A stretch of DNA of 64,000 nt from an uncultured Christensenella sp. (GCA_910577375.1 CAJTLT010000001.1:485678-549677), one strand, 5' to 3'; numbered from the stretch's first letter, positions 15,746 to 24,901 are shown. Program-made: numbers and translations. Notes: generated by a model not told the origin, from the letters alone.

Positions 15746-18544
15746 ATGAAAAAATTTATTTCATCATTGGCAACGTTTTTAACGGTTGTACTCGTTTCCG
15801 CATTTATCATACCGATAGCGGCGTGCACACCTGAAAATACCTGCAATATCCGCGTAGCATCGATGGGCGGACTGGCTCTTGCAAACGTATCCGTAAGCAT
15901 TAACGTCGGCGGAAACAAAATTGCAGAAGGCACTACCGACGATAACGGAAATTATGCGCTTAACCTTGATAACGGAACTTATACCGCTCAACTTGACAAC
16001 CTCCCCAAAGGTTATAAACCCAGCGACAGTTACACGGTAGAAATAACCGACGACAAAAAAGAGGTTACTCTTGGCGTTAACTCCAGCATTATTACCGGAG
16101 AAGAAATGCCCGAAAAGCAATTCGTAACCGGCGATATAATGTACGACTTCAAAGTAAACACGACGTACCGCGCCGTTATAAAAGAAGACGAATTAGGCGA
16201 AACACTTACAATAGACACACAGCAAATCAAACTTTCCGAAGTGTTTGAAAACAAAAAAGCCGTATTGTTGAACTTCTGGTATGTAGGCTGCACTCCTTGC
16301 AAACTTGAACTGCCGGCGATTATGGAAGCTTACAAAGAATATTCCGACAAGCTTGAAATTCTTGCAATCAACAATTATCCTACGGAAAGCGATGAAGACG
16401 TAGCGTCTTACGTAAGAACGAACAAAGTTATTTACCCTATGGGCAAAGATTCCGACAGCGTTTGCAAACGTTTCAACTTCAACGGTTATCCTACTTCTAT
16501 AATGATAGACAGATACGGCGTTATAAGCGAATTCCATGTAGGCAGCGTTGACAACGTGGAATTCTGGAGAAACTGGTTTAAAAAATATACGTCTGACAAT
16601 TATACTCAAGACATCATCGTAGGTAACGACCCTACCGATGAAGGCAACGCCGAACCCGATAAGCCCGCTGATTTCGGGGTTGAATTCACTAAAAACCCTC
16701 ATGAAATAAGCGACCTTATCAATTCCACCGGAACAAGCGTTACTTTCTCCCCCGACCAGTCCGAATATTCGTGGCCTTGGAAAATCGAAGGCGACAGCAT
16801 TGTTCCCACCAACAGCGGACACTACGGCACCCCCGCCATTATCTATGCAAGCCTGAACATACCGGCAAACACCGTACTTGCGTTTGATTACAAGTTAAAC
16901 TGCAAAGCAGAAAAAGATTATTTCTTTGTTGCGGTTGACGGACGTAAGGGCATGGGCACTCAAACGATAATGGACAGCGGCGAAAAAGACTGGAGAACCG
17001 GTTATGCTTACGTTACTTTAGAGGAAGGCATACATGAAATAGCGTTCAGCTATTATCACACCTCCAGCTCTGAAGCAGATACCGTTGCACGCGCAAGCAT
17101 AAAGAATTTACGCTTTATTACAATTGACAAAATGACAGAAGACGGAACGTCTTTGGATATACCCTATTATACCGCACGCGAATTTAACCCCGCCGAAGGT
17201 ATTTACGAAACATATTCCGAAGTGGAATTTGACAGTACCGACGGTTTCTACCATGTTAAAGGGCATAAAGGCGCCGACGGCAAAGACCCCATTCTCTTTG
17301 CGGATATCCAAAGCGCAACTCCTTTCTTTACGGAATCCAGAGCTTCTATTTACAACAACTATATAAGCACTTCCAAATGTACTTTCGGAGGCAAGGATTA
17401 TATTAAAGAGCTTTCTTCTTACAACACCTGGGCGAGCAACTCGGATATTAAAGGACTTGTTCCAGTAACACAGGAGCTTAAAACAATTCTTGACGCGCTT
17501 TACAAACATGAAACAGGCGCAGCCTATATCAAAGACGGCTGGCTGGAATTCTGCGCATTCTTTAAACATTACGGCGAAGGCGACAGTATCGATAACCCCA
17601 TAAAAGGTCTTTCGTACTTCTCCGCTTATACCGCGCATGAAACAACGGGTATGCCCGACGACGGAAATCTTAATTCGGCAAACTTCCAGAAACTTATAAT
17701 GCCGAAAGGACTTTTGTTCAAATTTACACCCGAGCAAAGCACTGTTTATAAATTCAGCAGCGTATGCAAAGCCGGAACTGAGGCCTGGCTGTTCAACGGC
17801 GATATAAAACTTGCAATAACCTATTACAACGAAATAAATTATTGCGGATCTGATTTTTACGTGAGAAACAAACCCGAAGGTTTTGATTACGATAACGTAA
17901 ACTTTGAAATGTTCCACTATCTCGAAGCGGGTAAAACGTATTATCTGCTGGTTGCTTTCCAAAACGTTGACAATCTCGGAGAAATAAAATTCAGAATTGA
18001 CAATATGGGAAAAACCGAACACAAATACCTCACTACCGTTACCGCCGGATACCTTGTTCAAGGCGAAAACGGTGCATATGAAGTTCCCGTTTATACAGAC
18101 ATCACTTACAATATTGCTGACGGATATTATTATTCGGTGGGCTCCAATATGCCTATTTACTGTGAATTTACAGACAATTCGAGAATGTTCAACAAATATT
18201 CAATTGGCACTTTACTTGGAAAACAAGGGAATAACTCCATTGCCAAGTTAAAACCTTTTGATCTTACCGGCGTTGAAATCGAATACATGGGCACAAAACT
18301 TGTCGGCAAAGACTACACTTCCATTATGGAAGCATATTACGACAAAGCCGTACAAGGCAAAAAGCCGACAGACGAGCTTTACGGTTTAACTGAAGTAACC
18401 AAAGAACTCCGCGAAATTCTGATATTGTTCTATCATAAGAATTTCAAGTTTGACGACGAAAACGAATGGCTCACCGCTTGCTGGTATTATGATTACACAA
18501 ACGCAAGCAAACCTTTACCCGACACTATTTTGTGGAACAACTAA
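15746..18544 (+). CDS. Lipoprotein with CnaB-like, TlpA thioredoxin, PPC-like and repeated C-terminal domains
   Basis: Signal peptide with lipobox PIAAC (Cys27), so the protein is anchored on the outer face of the membrane. In order: a CnaB/carboxypeptidase-regulatory-like beta domain (about 30-110) with LDNLPKGYKP; a TlpA/ResA-type thioredoxin domain (about 150-290) with NFWYVGCTPCKLELP and a cis-Pro loop NGYPTSIMID; a jellyroll-like region (about 310-460); a repeated domain (about 480-610); a PPC-like beta-sandwich (about 650-755); and a second copy of the repeat (about 770-932). The CTPC active site predicts thiol redox activity. Ribosome site AAGGAG. It leads three related lipoprotein genes. 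Function is unknown. Confidence 0.85.
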   Translation: MKKFISSLATFLTVVLVSAFIIPIAACTPENTCNIRVASMGGLALANVSVSINVGGNKIAEGTTDDNGNYALNLDNGTYTAQLDNLPKGYKPSDSYTVEITDDKKEVTLGVNSSIITGEEMPEKQFVTGDIMYDFKVNTTYRAVIKEDELGETLTIDTQQIKLSEVFENKKAVLLNFWYVGCTPCKLELPAIMEAYKEYSDKLEILAINNYPTESDEDVASYVRTNKVIYPMGKDSDSVCKRFNFNGYPTSIMIDRYGVISEFHVGSVDNVEFWRNWFKKYTSDNYTQDIIVGNDPTDEGNAEPDKPADFGVEFTKNPHEISDLINSTGTSVTFSPDQSEYSWPWKIEGDSIVPTNSGHYGTPAIIYASLNIPANTVLAFDYKLNCKAEKDYFFVAVDGRKGMGTQTIMDSGEKDWRTGYAYVTLEEGIHEIAFSYYHTSSSEADTVARASIKNLRFITIDKMTEDGTSLDIPYYTAREFNPAEGIYETYSEVEFDSTDGFYHVKGHKGADGKDPILFADIQSATPFFTESRASIYNNYISTSKCTFGGKDYIKELSSYNTWASNSDIKGLVPVTQELKTILDALYKHETGAAYIKDGWLEFCAFFKHYGEGDSIDNPIKGLSYFSAYTAHETTGMPDDGNLNSANFQKLIMPKGLLFKFTPEQSTVYKFSSVCKAGTEAWLFNGDIKLAITYYNEINYCGSDFYVRNKPEGFDYDNVNFEMFHYLEAGKTYYLLVAFQNVDNLGEIKFRIDNMGKTEHKYLTTVTAGYLVQGENGAYEVPVYTDITYNIADGYYYSVGSNMPIYCEFTDNSRMFNKYSIGTLLGKQGNNSIAKLKPFDLTGVEIEYMGTKLVGKDYTSIMEAYYDKAVQGKKPTDELYGLTEVTKELREILILFYHKNFKFDDENEWLTACWYYDYTNASKPLPDTILWNN

Positions 18545-18556
18545 ATAACCCAAATA

Positions 18557-18585
18557 TCCGCCCGCGCCGTTGCGACGCGGGCGGA
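18557..18585 (+). other. GC-rich intercistronic stem-loop
   Basis: A perfect 10-bp stem (TCCGCCCGCG, 18557-18566, with 18576-18585) and a 9-base loop lie between the first and second lipoprotein genes. There is no T run, so it is more likely an mRNA-stabilising or processing element than a terminator. Confidence 0.6.
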
Positions 18586-18605
18586 CAAATAAACGGAGGT
18601 TTAAA

Positions 18606-20648
18606 ATGATAAAGATTATAAAAAGAACTTTTTTAACCTTTCTTGCCGCGGGAATGGCTTTAATGTGCGTACTTTTTACCGCATGCACTCCTGAGGAAGA
18701 TTATGGCGACCCTGCAACAGACGGGTATCAGGTTACTTTCCTTTACCCCGACGGTTCACCCGTAAAGGGAACGGATTACGCAGGAAGCGGACAAAAAGCG
18801 CCCAAAACATATGCGGTTTTACAGGATGCGAACGGTAATAATTTAACACAGCCCGCACAAGGTGTTTTAAACGATTACGGAACCGTTAATTTTAATTATA
18901 AAGTTCCAGGCGAATATACCGTATATTTAGGCAACGTGCCCGACGGTTACAGTTATGAGACTTTTAAAACAACCGCCGACCGCGCGAGATATTCCGTTAA
19001 TCTTACTTTAAACTATACAAAATATGAAATCAACGTGCAAAACCCTGACGGTTCGGCTTATACCAACGCAAAGGTTAAGCTTATGAACGGCGATAATGAA
19101 ATCGCGTCACTCACAACAGACGCACAGGGAAAAGCAACTTCTCAATCGGTTATTGCAGGAGAATACGATATTTTGGTTGATATTCCCGATACCTTGGGTT
19201 ACAGACCTGTAAAAACAACCAAAAAAGGCTCTCCCTCCACTATTAAGCTTTTTAACGTGTCTTTAATAGATTTCAGCGACGAAGACATTATGTCTGAAGA
19301 AGAACTCGACAGTTGGGCAAGCGACAGAAATCTTAATAACGATTTATTTACAAAAGTTAACACGTCGGTAGATAATTACCTTTATAACGCTGACATAAAA
19401 GGAAGCGAAGAAAAATTCTTTCTTATCAAAGCAAAATGGAGCGGCAGCTACAGCATAACGGCAAGAAGCGACCGTGACGCCGGCGGCAACATACAGAAAG
19501 ACGCTAATTATAATATGCGTTTTTACGGCAGTACGTTTAACCCCGAACTTGAAAGAAAAGATTTGAATATTTTGGGTTCGACAAACGGCGGAAACAATAT
19601 GCAAAATATTTCCTTAAAAGCGGGAGAAAAGTTTATTATTTCGGTTTCTTCGTTAAACAGCGAAGACTACATCTTCCCTTTCATTATCTCTTACGACCGT
19701 GAACCTCATACTGTAAGCGCATCTGAAAGCAAAGATTACACCCTTAAATTCGACCAGATTAATTATGCGATAATCGAATTTAAGCCCACAGTAAGCGGTA
19801 AATTCGAAATAACCTCCACTTCTTTGGAATACGACCCTATGTTGGTATGCTACTCGTCCGCGACGAAAAAGCCTTTACCCCTTGGGAAAAACGAAACAAG
19901 CGATTTAACTGATGAAAGATTTATCGGCTGCGCCGGAAACGATAACGGCGGAGAAGGAAACAACTTCCTTTACACCGAAGACGTAATGAAAAATTTTGTA
20001 GGCAACACTTACTTCTACTACATTTATTTAAAAGACTCCAACATCAATTATCCCGCTGAAATAAACGTAAAAATTACAAGAACCGGCGACGCAACAGAAG
20101 AAACGGTTGTTCAAAAGAAAATCGCAACTGCCACCGCCGCTTGGGAAACGCAGGACGAGCAAACGGGAAAATCCTTCCGCTTTGCCCCTATAGACGGCTC
20201 TGCAACAGTTGCCGAAAAGAACGGCGGATATTATATTACTGTTGACGGAAGCGAATACGAGTTACACGCCGCAATAAGTTTGGAATTGCAGTCAAGCTTT
20301 GACGGAAACTCATACAAGGAAGGCATCGGCTATTCTTACGCAACGATTGAATATATGGGCGACAGCAGCGTATCGCCTGCAAGCGAAGACAACACCGAAC
20401 AAAAAAACACAAACCTCACCGTTTATGAAGATTTAAACAAACGCGACGTGACGTGGAACTATACGCAGTTCATAAAAGATTATGCCAGCCACTGCAATTC
20501 TGTAGGCACATATAAATTAAACGCCGAGCTGAAGTTGTTTATGGAAAGATATAATAACCAGCGCGGTTTGGAAATTATCTGGTATATGGAAATAGAAAAC
20601 GCCAAACCCGAATACTACTGGTTGTTGGGCTGTGGATATTACGCGTAA
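18606..20648 (+). CDS. Lipoprotein with two CnaB-like domains and a PPC-like domain
   Basis: I start at ATG 18606, which has GGAGG seven bases upstream; an earlier frame start lies before that site. Lipobox LFTAC (Cys21). Two beta-sandwich domains follow (about 32-120 with GNVPDGYSYE, and about 138-215 with VKLMNGDNEI and DIPDTLGYRP), a PPC-like domain (about 255-355) with FFLIKAKWSGSYSI and LKAGEKFIISV, another beta region with IIEFKPTVSGKFEI (about 370-490), and a C-terminal domain ending in the same ELK...WLLGCGYY pattern found twice in the upstream lipoprotein. No thioredoxin domain. Extracytoplasmic; function unknown. 61 bases separate it from the first gene. Confidence 0.82.
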   Translation: MIKIIKRTFLTFLAAGMALMCVLFTACTPEEDYGDPATDGYQVTFLYPDGSPVKGTDYAGSGQKAPKTYAVLQDANGNNLTQPAQGVLNDYGTVNFNYKVPGEYTVYLGNVPDGYSYETFKTTADRARYSVNLTLNYTKYEINVQNPDGSAYTNAKVKLMNGDNEIASLTTDAQGKATSQSVIAGEYDILVDIPDTLGYRPVKTTKKGSPSTIKLFNVSLIDFSDEDIMSEEELDSWASDRNLNNDLFTKVNTSVDNYLYNADIKGSEEKFFLIKAKWSGSYSITARSDRDAGGNIQKDANYNMRFYGSTFNPELERKDLNILGSTNGGNNMQNISLKAGEKFIISVSSLNSEDYIFPFIISYDREPHTVSASESKDYTLKFDQINYAIIEFKPTVSGKFEITSTSLEYDPMLVCYSSATKKPLPLGKNETSDLTDERFIGCAGNDNGGEGNNFLYTEDVMKNFVGNTYFYYIYLKDSNINYPAEINVKITRTGDATEETVVQKKIATATAAWETQDEQTGKSFRFAPIDGSATVAEKNGGYYITVDGSEYELHAAISLELQSSFDGNSYKEGIGYSYATIEYMGDSSVSPASEDNTEQKNTNLTVYEDLNKRDVTWNYTQFIKDYASHCNSVGTYKLNAELKLFMERYNNQRGLEIIWYMEIENAKPEYYWLLGCGYYA

Positions 20649-20665
20649 CTTATACTTTAAATCAT

Positions 20666-20694
20666 TTGATTTATCGGCAAAAAAATGATAAAAT
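20666..20694 (+). promoter_or_regulatory. Possible internal promoter before the third lipoprotein
   Basis: TTGATT, a 17-base spacer and TAAAAT in the 77-base gap upstream of the third lipoprotein gene. It may allow separate expression. Confidence 0.5.
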
Positions 20695-20725
20695 GTTATT
20701 AAATTATAAAGCAAAGGAGATTTAA

Positions 20726-22060
20726 ATGAAACGGCATTTTAAAAGCCTTATAGCCGCTTGTATTGCGGTTTGCATGGTTGTTTGCATCGGATTGTTTGCA
20801 ACCGCATGCGACGATACCACTGACAAAGACCATTTTGTAGTAACCGTTCAGGATGAAGACGGAAAAGGAATAGCTAACGTAGGCGTTCAGATTTGCGCTA
20901 ACGACGGCGCTTTGACCGCTTGCCTTATGGACGTATTCACGAACGCTGACGGTGTTTCGACAATTGACATATCGGAATGCGTAGGCGCAACGAATTTCAC
21001 TATCCATCTTAACGGAATTCCTGCCGGATATATTTTCGAAGCCGGACAAGACGGAGTTACCGTATATGTAAAAGACGGTTATTCAACAACAATAACGCTT
21101 AAAAAGGGGTCGGCAAATTTGCCGACCCCTGATATTCAAACTTTTAATATCAATCTGGAAAATACCGGCGCCAAGCAAAAAGTTGCGCCTATAATAGACG
21201 AAGCCGGTTTATATGATTTGCGCTCGACCAATTCTTTCACCGTATCGGAAGAAAGATTTAATCTCAGCGAAGGTTATAACAGCGTTTTGCTTTATCTTGA
21301 ACCGAACTCGATTTTCAGTATCGGCACTGCAACCGAAGAAACTAACTTTTCCTGTGTTCTTTTAAAGCCCTCTGCCTCCACTACGGACGGCAAGACAAAG
21401 CCCCATATCGTTTCTGAAGGTTCGGCAATAGTGTTGAAACTCGGGGCAAATGAAAGCGCAAAGTTTATTAATCCCGAAACACACAACAACCGCGAGGGTT
21501 CAAACGCAATCGTGGACGGCATCAATTTTAAAGCGACAATGAATGAAACCGTTATCACTGATAGCTTTCCGATTGCAATCGGAAGAGAATTCAGCGTTTC
21601 AGCGGTAAACAACTCAAATCTTGTTGTGCTTAAATTCAATTCGCCTGAAAACACGGTAAACGTAAATATAGGCGAAAGCAAAAATTTTTCCGTTATGCTT
21701 ATGCCAAGCGGCAATTCTTTAAAATGGATAACCGAAACTTATTACGTAACTTTCACGGTTGAGCAAAGCGGTTATTATAAAATATCTTTAAGCTCTGCTT
21801 TCGAACAAGATAAAATTTCAATTACTCAAACGGGCAGTTCAATTCATTATCCCACCGCAACAGAACATTCTCAAACAGAAGGAAAAGAATATTACGCTGT
21901 TTATGAACTCCGCGCAGGCGAAACCTATAAAGCATATGTTTCTTCTTCAGTAAATTATCTTACTTTTAAAGACGATACTGAAAACGCGATATTTAAAGAA
22001 GGCGACACAATCAGTTATACTGCTTTAGTTGAAAAGCTTGATAACTATTCCGCAGTTTAA
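20726..22060 (+). CDS. Lipoprotein with CnaB-like and PPC-like domains
   Basis: Signal peptide with lipobox LFATAC (Cys28), ribosome site AAGGAG. A CnaB-like domain (about 35-125) contains DEDGKGIANVGV and LNGIPAGYIF, the same layout as in the two upstream lipoproteins. A short linker (about 128-134) is encoded by a perfect palindrome. The rest is two beta-sandwich regions; the last (about 330-430) has YYVTFTVEQSGYYKIS and YELRAGETYKAYV, close to the PPC pattern of its neighbours. It lacks the C-terminal WL..C.YY domain. Extracytoplasmic; function unknown. A terminator follows directly. Confidence 0.8.
   Translation: MKRHFKSLIAACIAVCMVVCIGLFATACDDTTDKDHFVVTVQDEDGKGIANVGVQICANDGALTACLMDVFTNADGVSTIDISECVGATNFTIHLNGIPAGYIFEAGQDGVTVYVKDGYSTTITLKKGSANLPTPDIQTFNINLENTGAKQKVAPIIDEAGLYDLRSTNSFTVSEERFNLSEGYNSVLLYLEPNSIFSIGTATEETNFSCVLLKPSASTTDGKTKPHIVSEGSAIVLKLGANESAKFINPETHNNREGSNAIVDGINFKATMNETVITDSFPIAIGREFSVSAVNNSNLVVLKFNSPENTVNVNIGESKNFSVMLMPSGNSLKWITETYYVTFTVEQSGYYKISLSSAFEQDKISITQTGSSIHYPTATEHSQTEGKEYYAVYELRAGETYKAYVSSSVNYLTFKDDTENAIFKEGDTISYTALVEKLDNYSAV
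21106..21129. repeat. 24-bp perfect palindrome inside the third lipoprotein gene
   Basis: Two 12-base arms (GGGGTCGGCAAA and its complement) abut with no spacer, encoding the interdomain linker GSANLPTP. On the minus strand the hairpin is followed by TTTTTAAG, so it could stop antisense transcription. Confidence 0.8.
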
Positions 22061-22071
22061 TCGAAATAATT

Positions 22072-22102
22072 AAAGACCTCTCTTGTGTGAGAGGTCTTTT
22101 TT
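22072..22102 (+). terminator. Intrinsic terminator of the lipoprotein cluster
   Basis: An 11-bp stem (22072-22082 with 22089-22099, AGACCTCTC core) with a 6-base loop and a T run to 22102. It lies between the converging gene ends. Confidence 0.9.
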
Positions 22103-22118
22103 GTTTGATTTTATAAGA

Positions 22119-23852
22119 TTATAAGAGCGGCGCAACCTTTTTCTGAAGCTCCTCATAAGACATTTTACCCTGGCGTATATCGGATATTTTGCCTTGCTTA
22201 TTCACTATTACCGTCATAGGCCATACATTCTTACCGCCCATAGCGGAATATAGCGCCATTGTTTCGTTCTTAAGGTCGCTTCCGAGGCTATCGCTGTCTT
22301 TCGCAAACTTCATAGAATATTGCGCCCAGCTTTCTTTTGACTTGCCTTCCGCGTTTTCCGTATCGATAAAGCTTTGTATGCGGCTGTCGTTATATTGGTC
22401 GCCCGCTTGATGGAAAGCGATTACAACAACGTCGTCGGCATAATCTTCCTGAAATTTATTGAAATGGGGAATTTCTTCAACGCAAGGGTCGCACCAAACA
22501 GCCCAGAAATTGATTACAACTACCTTTTCGCCCGTATAATCCGAAAGCCTGAATTCTTCTTTATTTCCGTTACCTTCATATGTGGAAGTTATAAATTCGG
22601 GACAAGCGTCGCCCGCCGCTCTCGGAAGAACATCGGGCTCTTTTGCAAGAAAATTATAATAAACCAGTACGAATACAAGGAATAATCCCGCAAGCGACCA
22701 AGCCGCTATTTCAAGCCATTTATTGCGCCGTTTTACGCGTTCCGCCGCAGAAAGAACCGGCTTTTCTGATTTTTTCGACGGCTCGGGCGCAGCAAACGCT
22801 TCTTCGGAATTTTGAGGTACAACGGTTTCAACAGTCAATTCGGAACCTTTTTTGCTTTCCGCAGACATAGTTACAGCAGTATTTTGTTTTTCTTCCTCTG
22901 CCGTTTCAACAGCAAGATTTGCGGCGGTGCCAGGTTGCAACACAGCATTTAAAGCTGTTGCCTTTTCTTCCTTTTCCACAGCGTTGGGATGAAGAAAAAT
23001 CTTTGAACCTTTCCATCTGATGGCTTGGGTAGGACAAACGGCGATACAATCTCCGCATTCGACACATTCATGGTCGCCAACGCGGCTTATATCCATTTTA
23101 CAATGAGAAATACAAAGTCCGCAGTCCGTACATTTGGAATAATCAAGCTTTACGCCTATCAAAGCTATTTTATTGAATAATCCGTACAATGCGCCGAGAG
23201 GGCACAGAAAACGGCAGAAAAAGCGGAATATGAATATACTTAAAACGATTATCGCAACAAGCAATGCGAACTTCCATGTAAACAATCCGCTGAGCATTGC
23301 GAAGAAATCCGCGTTTTCGGGGTGGGCTAAAAGCCCTATTCCTCCGCCCAAAGTTCCTGCGGGACAAATATATTTACAGAAAGTCGGAGAGTGCAGCATT
23401 ATCGGCAAAATAATTACAAGCACTACAAGAATTACGTATTTGAGATATGAAAGAACTTTGGTTACTCTGTTCTTTTTCAGTTTCGGAGTTTTTATTTTAT
23501 ATAATAACTCTTGTCCCAAACCTACGGGGCACAAAAATCCGCAAATAGTTCTGCCGAGCAAAATACAGAAAAGAGCTATTATACCCAATACATAATAAGG
23601 AGCTTTTGTGTTTGAAGAAGAAAGCGCGTTTTGTATCGCCCCCATAGGGCAAGCGCCGACCGCACCGGGGCAGGAATAACAATTTAACCCAGGAACACAC
23701 GTATATTTGGTATTACCGGTATAAATTTTACCGGTTACAAAGCCTTTTATATTCGCGTTATATAAAAGTGCCGCATAAACCTGAATAAGCCGCCTTTTAC
23801 TCGGCATATGGTTTACAAACCAATCTTTTAATTTAATAAAAAACTTTTTCAT
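22119..23852 (-). CDS. NapH-like membrane polyferredoxin fused to TlpA thioredoxin
   Basis: An integral membrane electron-transfer protein. The N-terminal half (about 1-270) is NapH/CcoG-like, with several helices carrying CGFLCPVG, CKYICPAG and CRFLCPLG. Two cytosolic-type 4Fe-4S motifs follow: CTDCGLCISHC and CVECGDCIAVCP (about 235-275). A ~90-residue Glu/Ala-rich linker leads to one more helix (about 375-397), and the C-terminus (about 405-577) is a TlpA/ResA-like thioredoxin domain with NFWAVWCDPCVEEIPHF. The arrangement suggests passing electrons from ferredoxin to an extracellular thiol. That direction is inference. It sits one base after the 273-residue membrane protein and converges on the lipoprotein cluster. 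Confidence 0.9.
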   Translation of the reverse strand: MKKFFIKLKDWFVNHMPSKRRLIQVYAALLYNANIKGFVTGKIYTGNTKYTCVPGLNCYSCPGAVGACPMGAIQNALSSSNTKAPYYVLGIIALFCILLGRTICGFLCPVGLGQELLYKIKTPKLKKNRVTKVLSYLKYVILVVLVIILPIMLHSPTFCKYICPAGTLGGGIGLLAHPENADFFAMLSGLFTWKFALLVAIIVLSIFIFRFFCRFLCPLGALYGLFNKIALIGVKLDYSKCTDCGLCISHCKMDISRVGDHECVECGDCIAVCPTQAIRWKGSKIFLHPNAVEKEEKATALNAVLQPGTAANLAVETAEEEKQNTAVTMSAESKKGSELTVETVVPQNSEEAFAAPEPSKKSEKPVLSAAERVKRRNKWLEIAAWSLAGLFLVFVLVYYNFLAKEPDVLPRAAGDACPEFITSTYEGNGNKEEFRLSDYTGEKVVVINFWAVWCDPCVEEIPHFNKFQEDYADDVVVIAFHQAGDQYNDSRIQSFIDTENAEGKSKESWAQYSMKFAKDSDSLGSDLKNETMALYSAMGGKNVWPMTVIVNKQGKISDIRQGKMSYEELQKKVAPLL

Positions 23853-23853
23853 A

Positions 23854-24675
23854 TCAGCCGAGTCCTATGCACTCCGTGCAAATATTTATCGCCTTAATAA
23901 GAACATCGCGTGCGCCCTCGTTAAAGATTCCAAGAAATATAAACGTAACGGCAATTACCGCAACGCCCCCTCTTATGCCCCAAACGGCATATTTTGAAGA
24001 AAGCACGGTTTTTATCTTTACAAATATTTCGGGGGGAACGGTATCCGCTTTTATAACGGGATTGCCTTTATTGCTGGAAATAAGCGCTTTTAAAACAGTT
24101 ATTTCACGCAATAAACTGAATTTCTCGTATAAAGTCATACCGATACAACAAGCAAACGCAACCAAAATCCAAGGCCCCGCATTTATAAGCACGTTCAGCA
24201 TTGCTCCGTTTATACTGTTTGCGGTATAGTTTGCGGGCGTAAGAAGATAAACCGCACAAGCGATTGCGCTTGCAAAGCACAATGTGGCGCAAACGCCGTA
24301 AACTATCGTGCGGGAACGTTTTTCCGTGGCAATTTGTTTTATTTGCTTTTCGTATTCTTCGCCGACACCTTGCGGCAAACGTGACGACAACCGCTTTTGA
24401 GTTGCACGTTCGCTGATTTTATTTACCGTACGGGTTTTTTTTACGGGATATAAATAAGACAGAACAAGCCCTGCCGCTACCGCCGCTATCCAGATATAAA
24501 AGGGTATAGAAATGGGAAACAGACGTTCCGCAACAATTTCGCGCGTAAAAGCGCCTTGAATCCAGCCGCCGTCAGCAAGTATGCTCACTGCCTGAACAAT
24601 AAAAAGCACGCCCATTATGCAAGTAAACACGCTTAAAAATATTCCGTAGTACAAGCGGATTTGTTTTGCTTTCAT
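23854..24675 (-). CDS. Membrane protein with C-terminal CxxC, partner of the polyferredoxin
   Basis: I do not recognise a named family. Six hydrophobic helices are visible (roughly 7-30, 55-76, 123-145, 162-182, 225-248 and a short final one), with a long basic hydrophilic loop (78-118) containing coiled-coil-like sequence. The last residues are NICTECIGLG, a CxxC at the extreme C-terminus that could bind metal or take part in thiol exchange. The stop is one base from the start of the NapH-TlpA fusion gene, so the two are almost certainly co-translated. Start supported by GGAGG upstream. Confidence 0.78.
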   Translation of the reverse strand: MKAKQIRLYYGIFLSVFTCIMGVLFIVQAVSILADGGWIQGAFTREIVAERLFPISIPFYIWIAAVAAGLVLSYLYPVKKTRTVNKISERATQKRLSSRLPQGVGEEYEKQIKQIATEKRSRTIVYGVCATLCFASAIACAVYLLTPANYTANSINGAMLNVLINAGPWILVAFACCIGMTLYEKFSLLREITVLKALISSNKGNPVIKADTVPPEIFVKIKTVLSSKYAVWGIRGGVAVIAVTFIFLGIFNEGARDVLIKAINICTECIGLG

Positions 24676-24707
24676 TCCTTACCTCCTTGATTTTTATGCA
24701 CGATTAT

Positions 24708-24737
24708 ATTATAAATGTATTTATATACACAAGTCAA
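24708..24737 (-). promoter_or_regulatory. Sigma-A promoter of the membrane redox pair
   Basis: TTGACT, an 18-base spacer and TATAAT on the minus strand, 33 bases upstream of the 273-residue protein. Confidence 0.7.
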
Positions 24738-24801
24738 GTAATTTGCCGATTTGCCGTTACTAAATTAATCCAGCCCGCGCAAAAATACCACAATATTATA
24801 A

Positions 24802-24828
24802 AAAAAGATGGCTTGCAACCATCTTTTT
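24802..24828. terminator. Isolated terminator-like stem-loop
   Basis: A 10-bp stem (AAAAAGATGG, 24802-24811, with 24819-24828) with T runs in both directions. The 328-base gap 24676-25003 holds no gene; besides the promoter above it carries this hairpin and the larger one at 24902. Confidence 0.6.
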
Positions 24829-24901
24829 AAAACGAATTTACGTTGAAAATATAAGCTTTAAAATTATGTTGATTTAGTTTAAATTTACATTGCTTTCGTT
24901 T

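Noticed and set aside
17108..18061. 317-codon antisense frame within the first lipoprotein gene
   Set aside because: A shadow of the real plus-strand gene, which has a signal peptide, domain structure and a ribosome site; the antisense product has no recognisable motifs.
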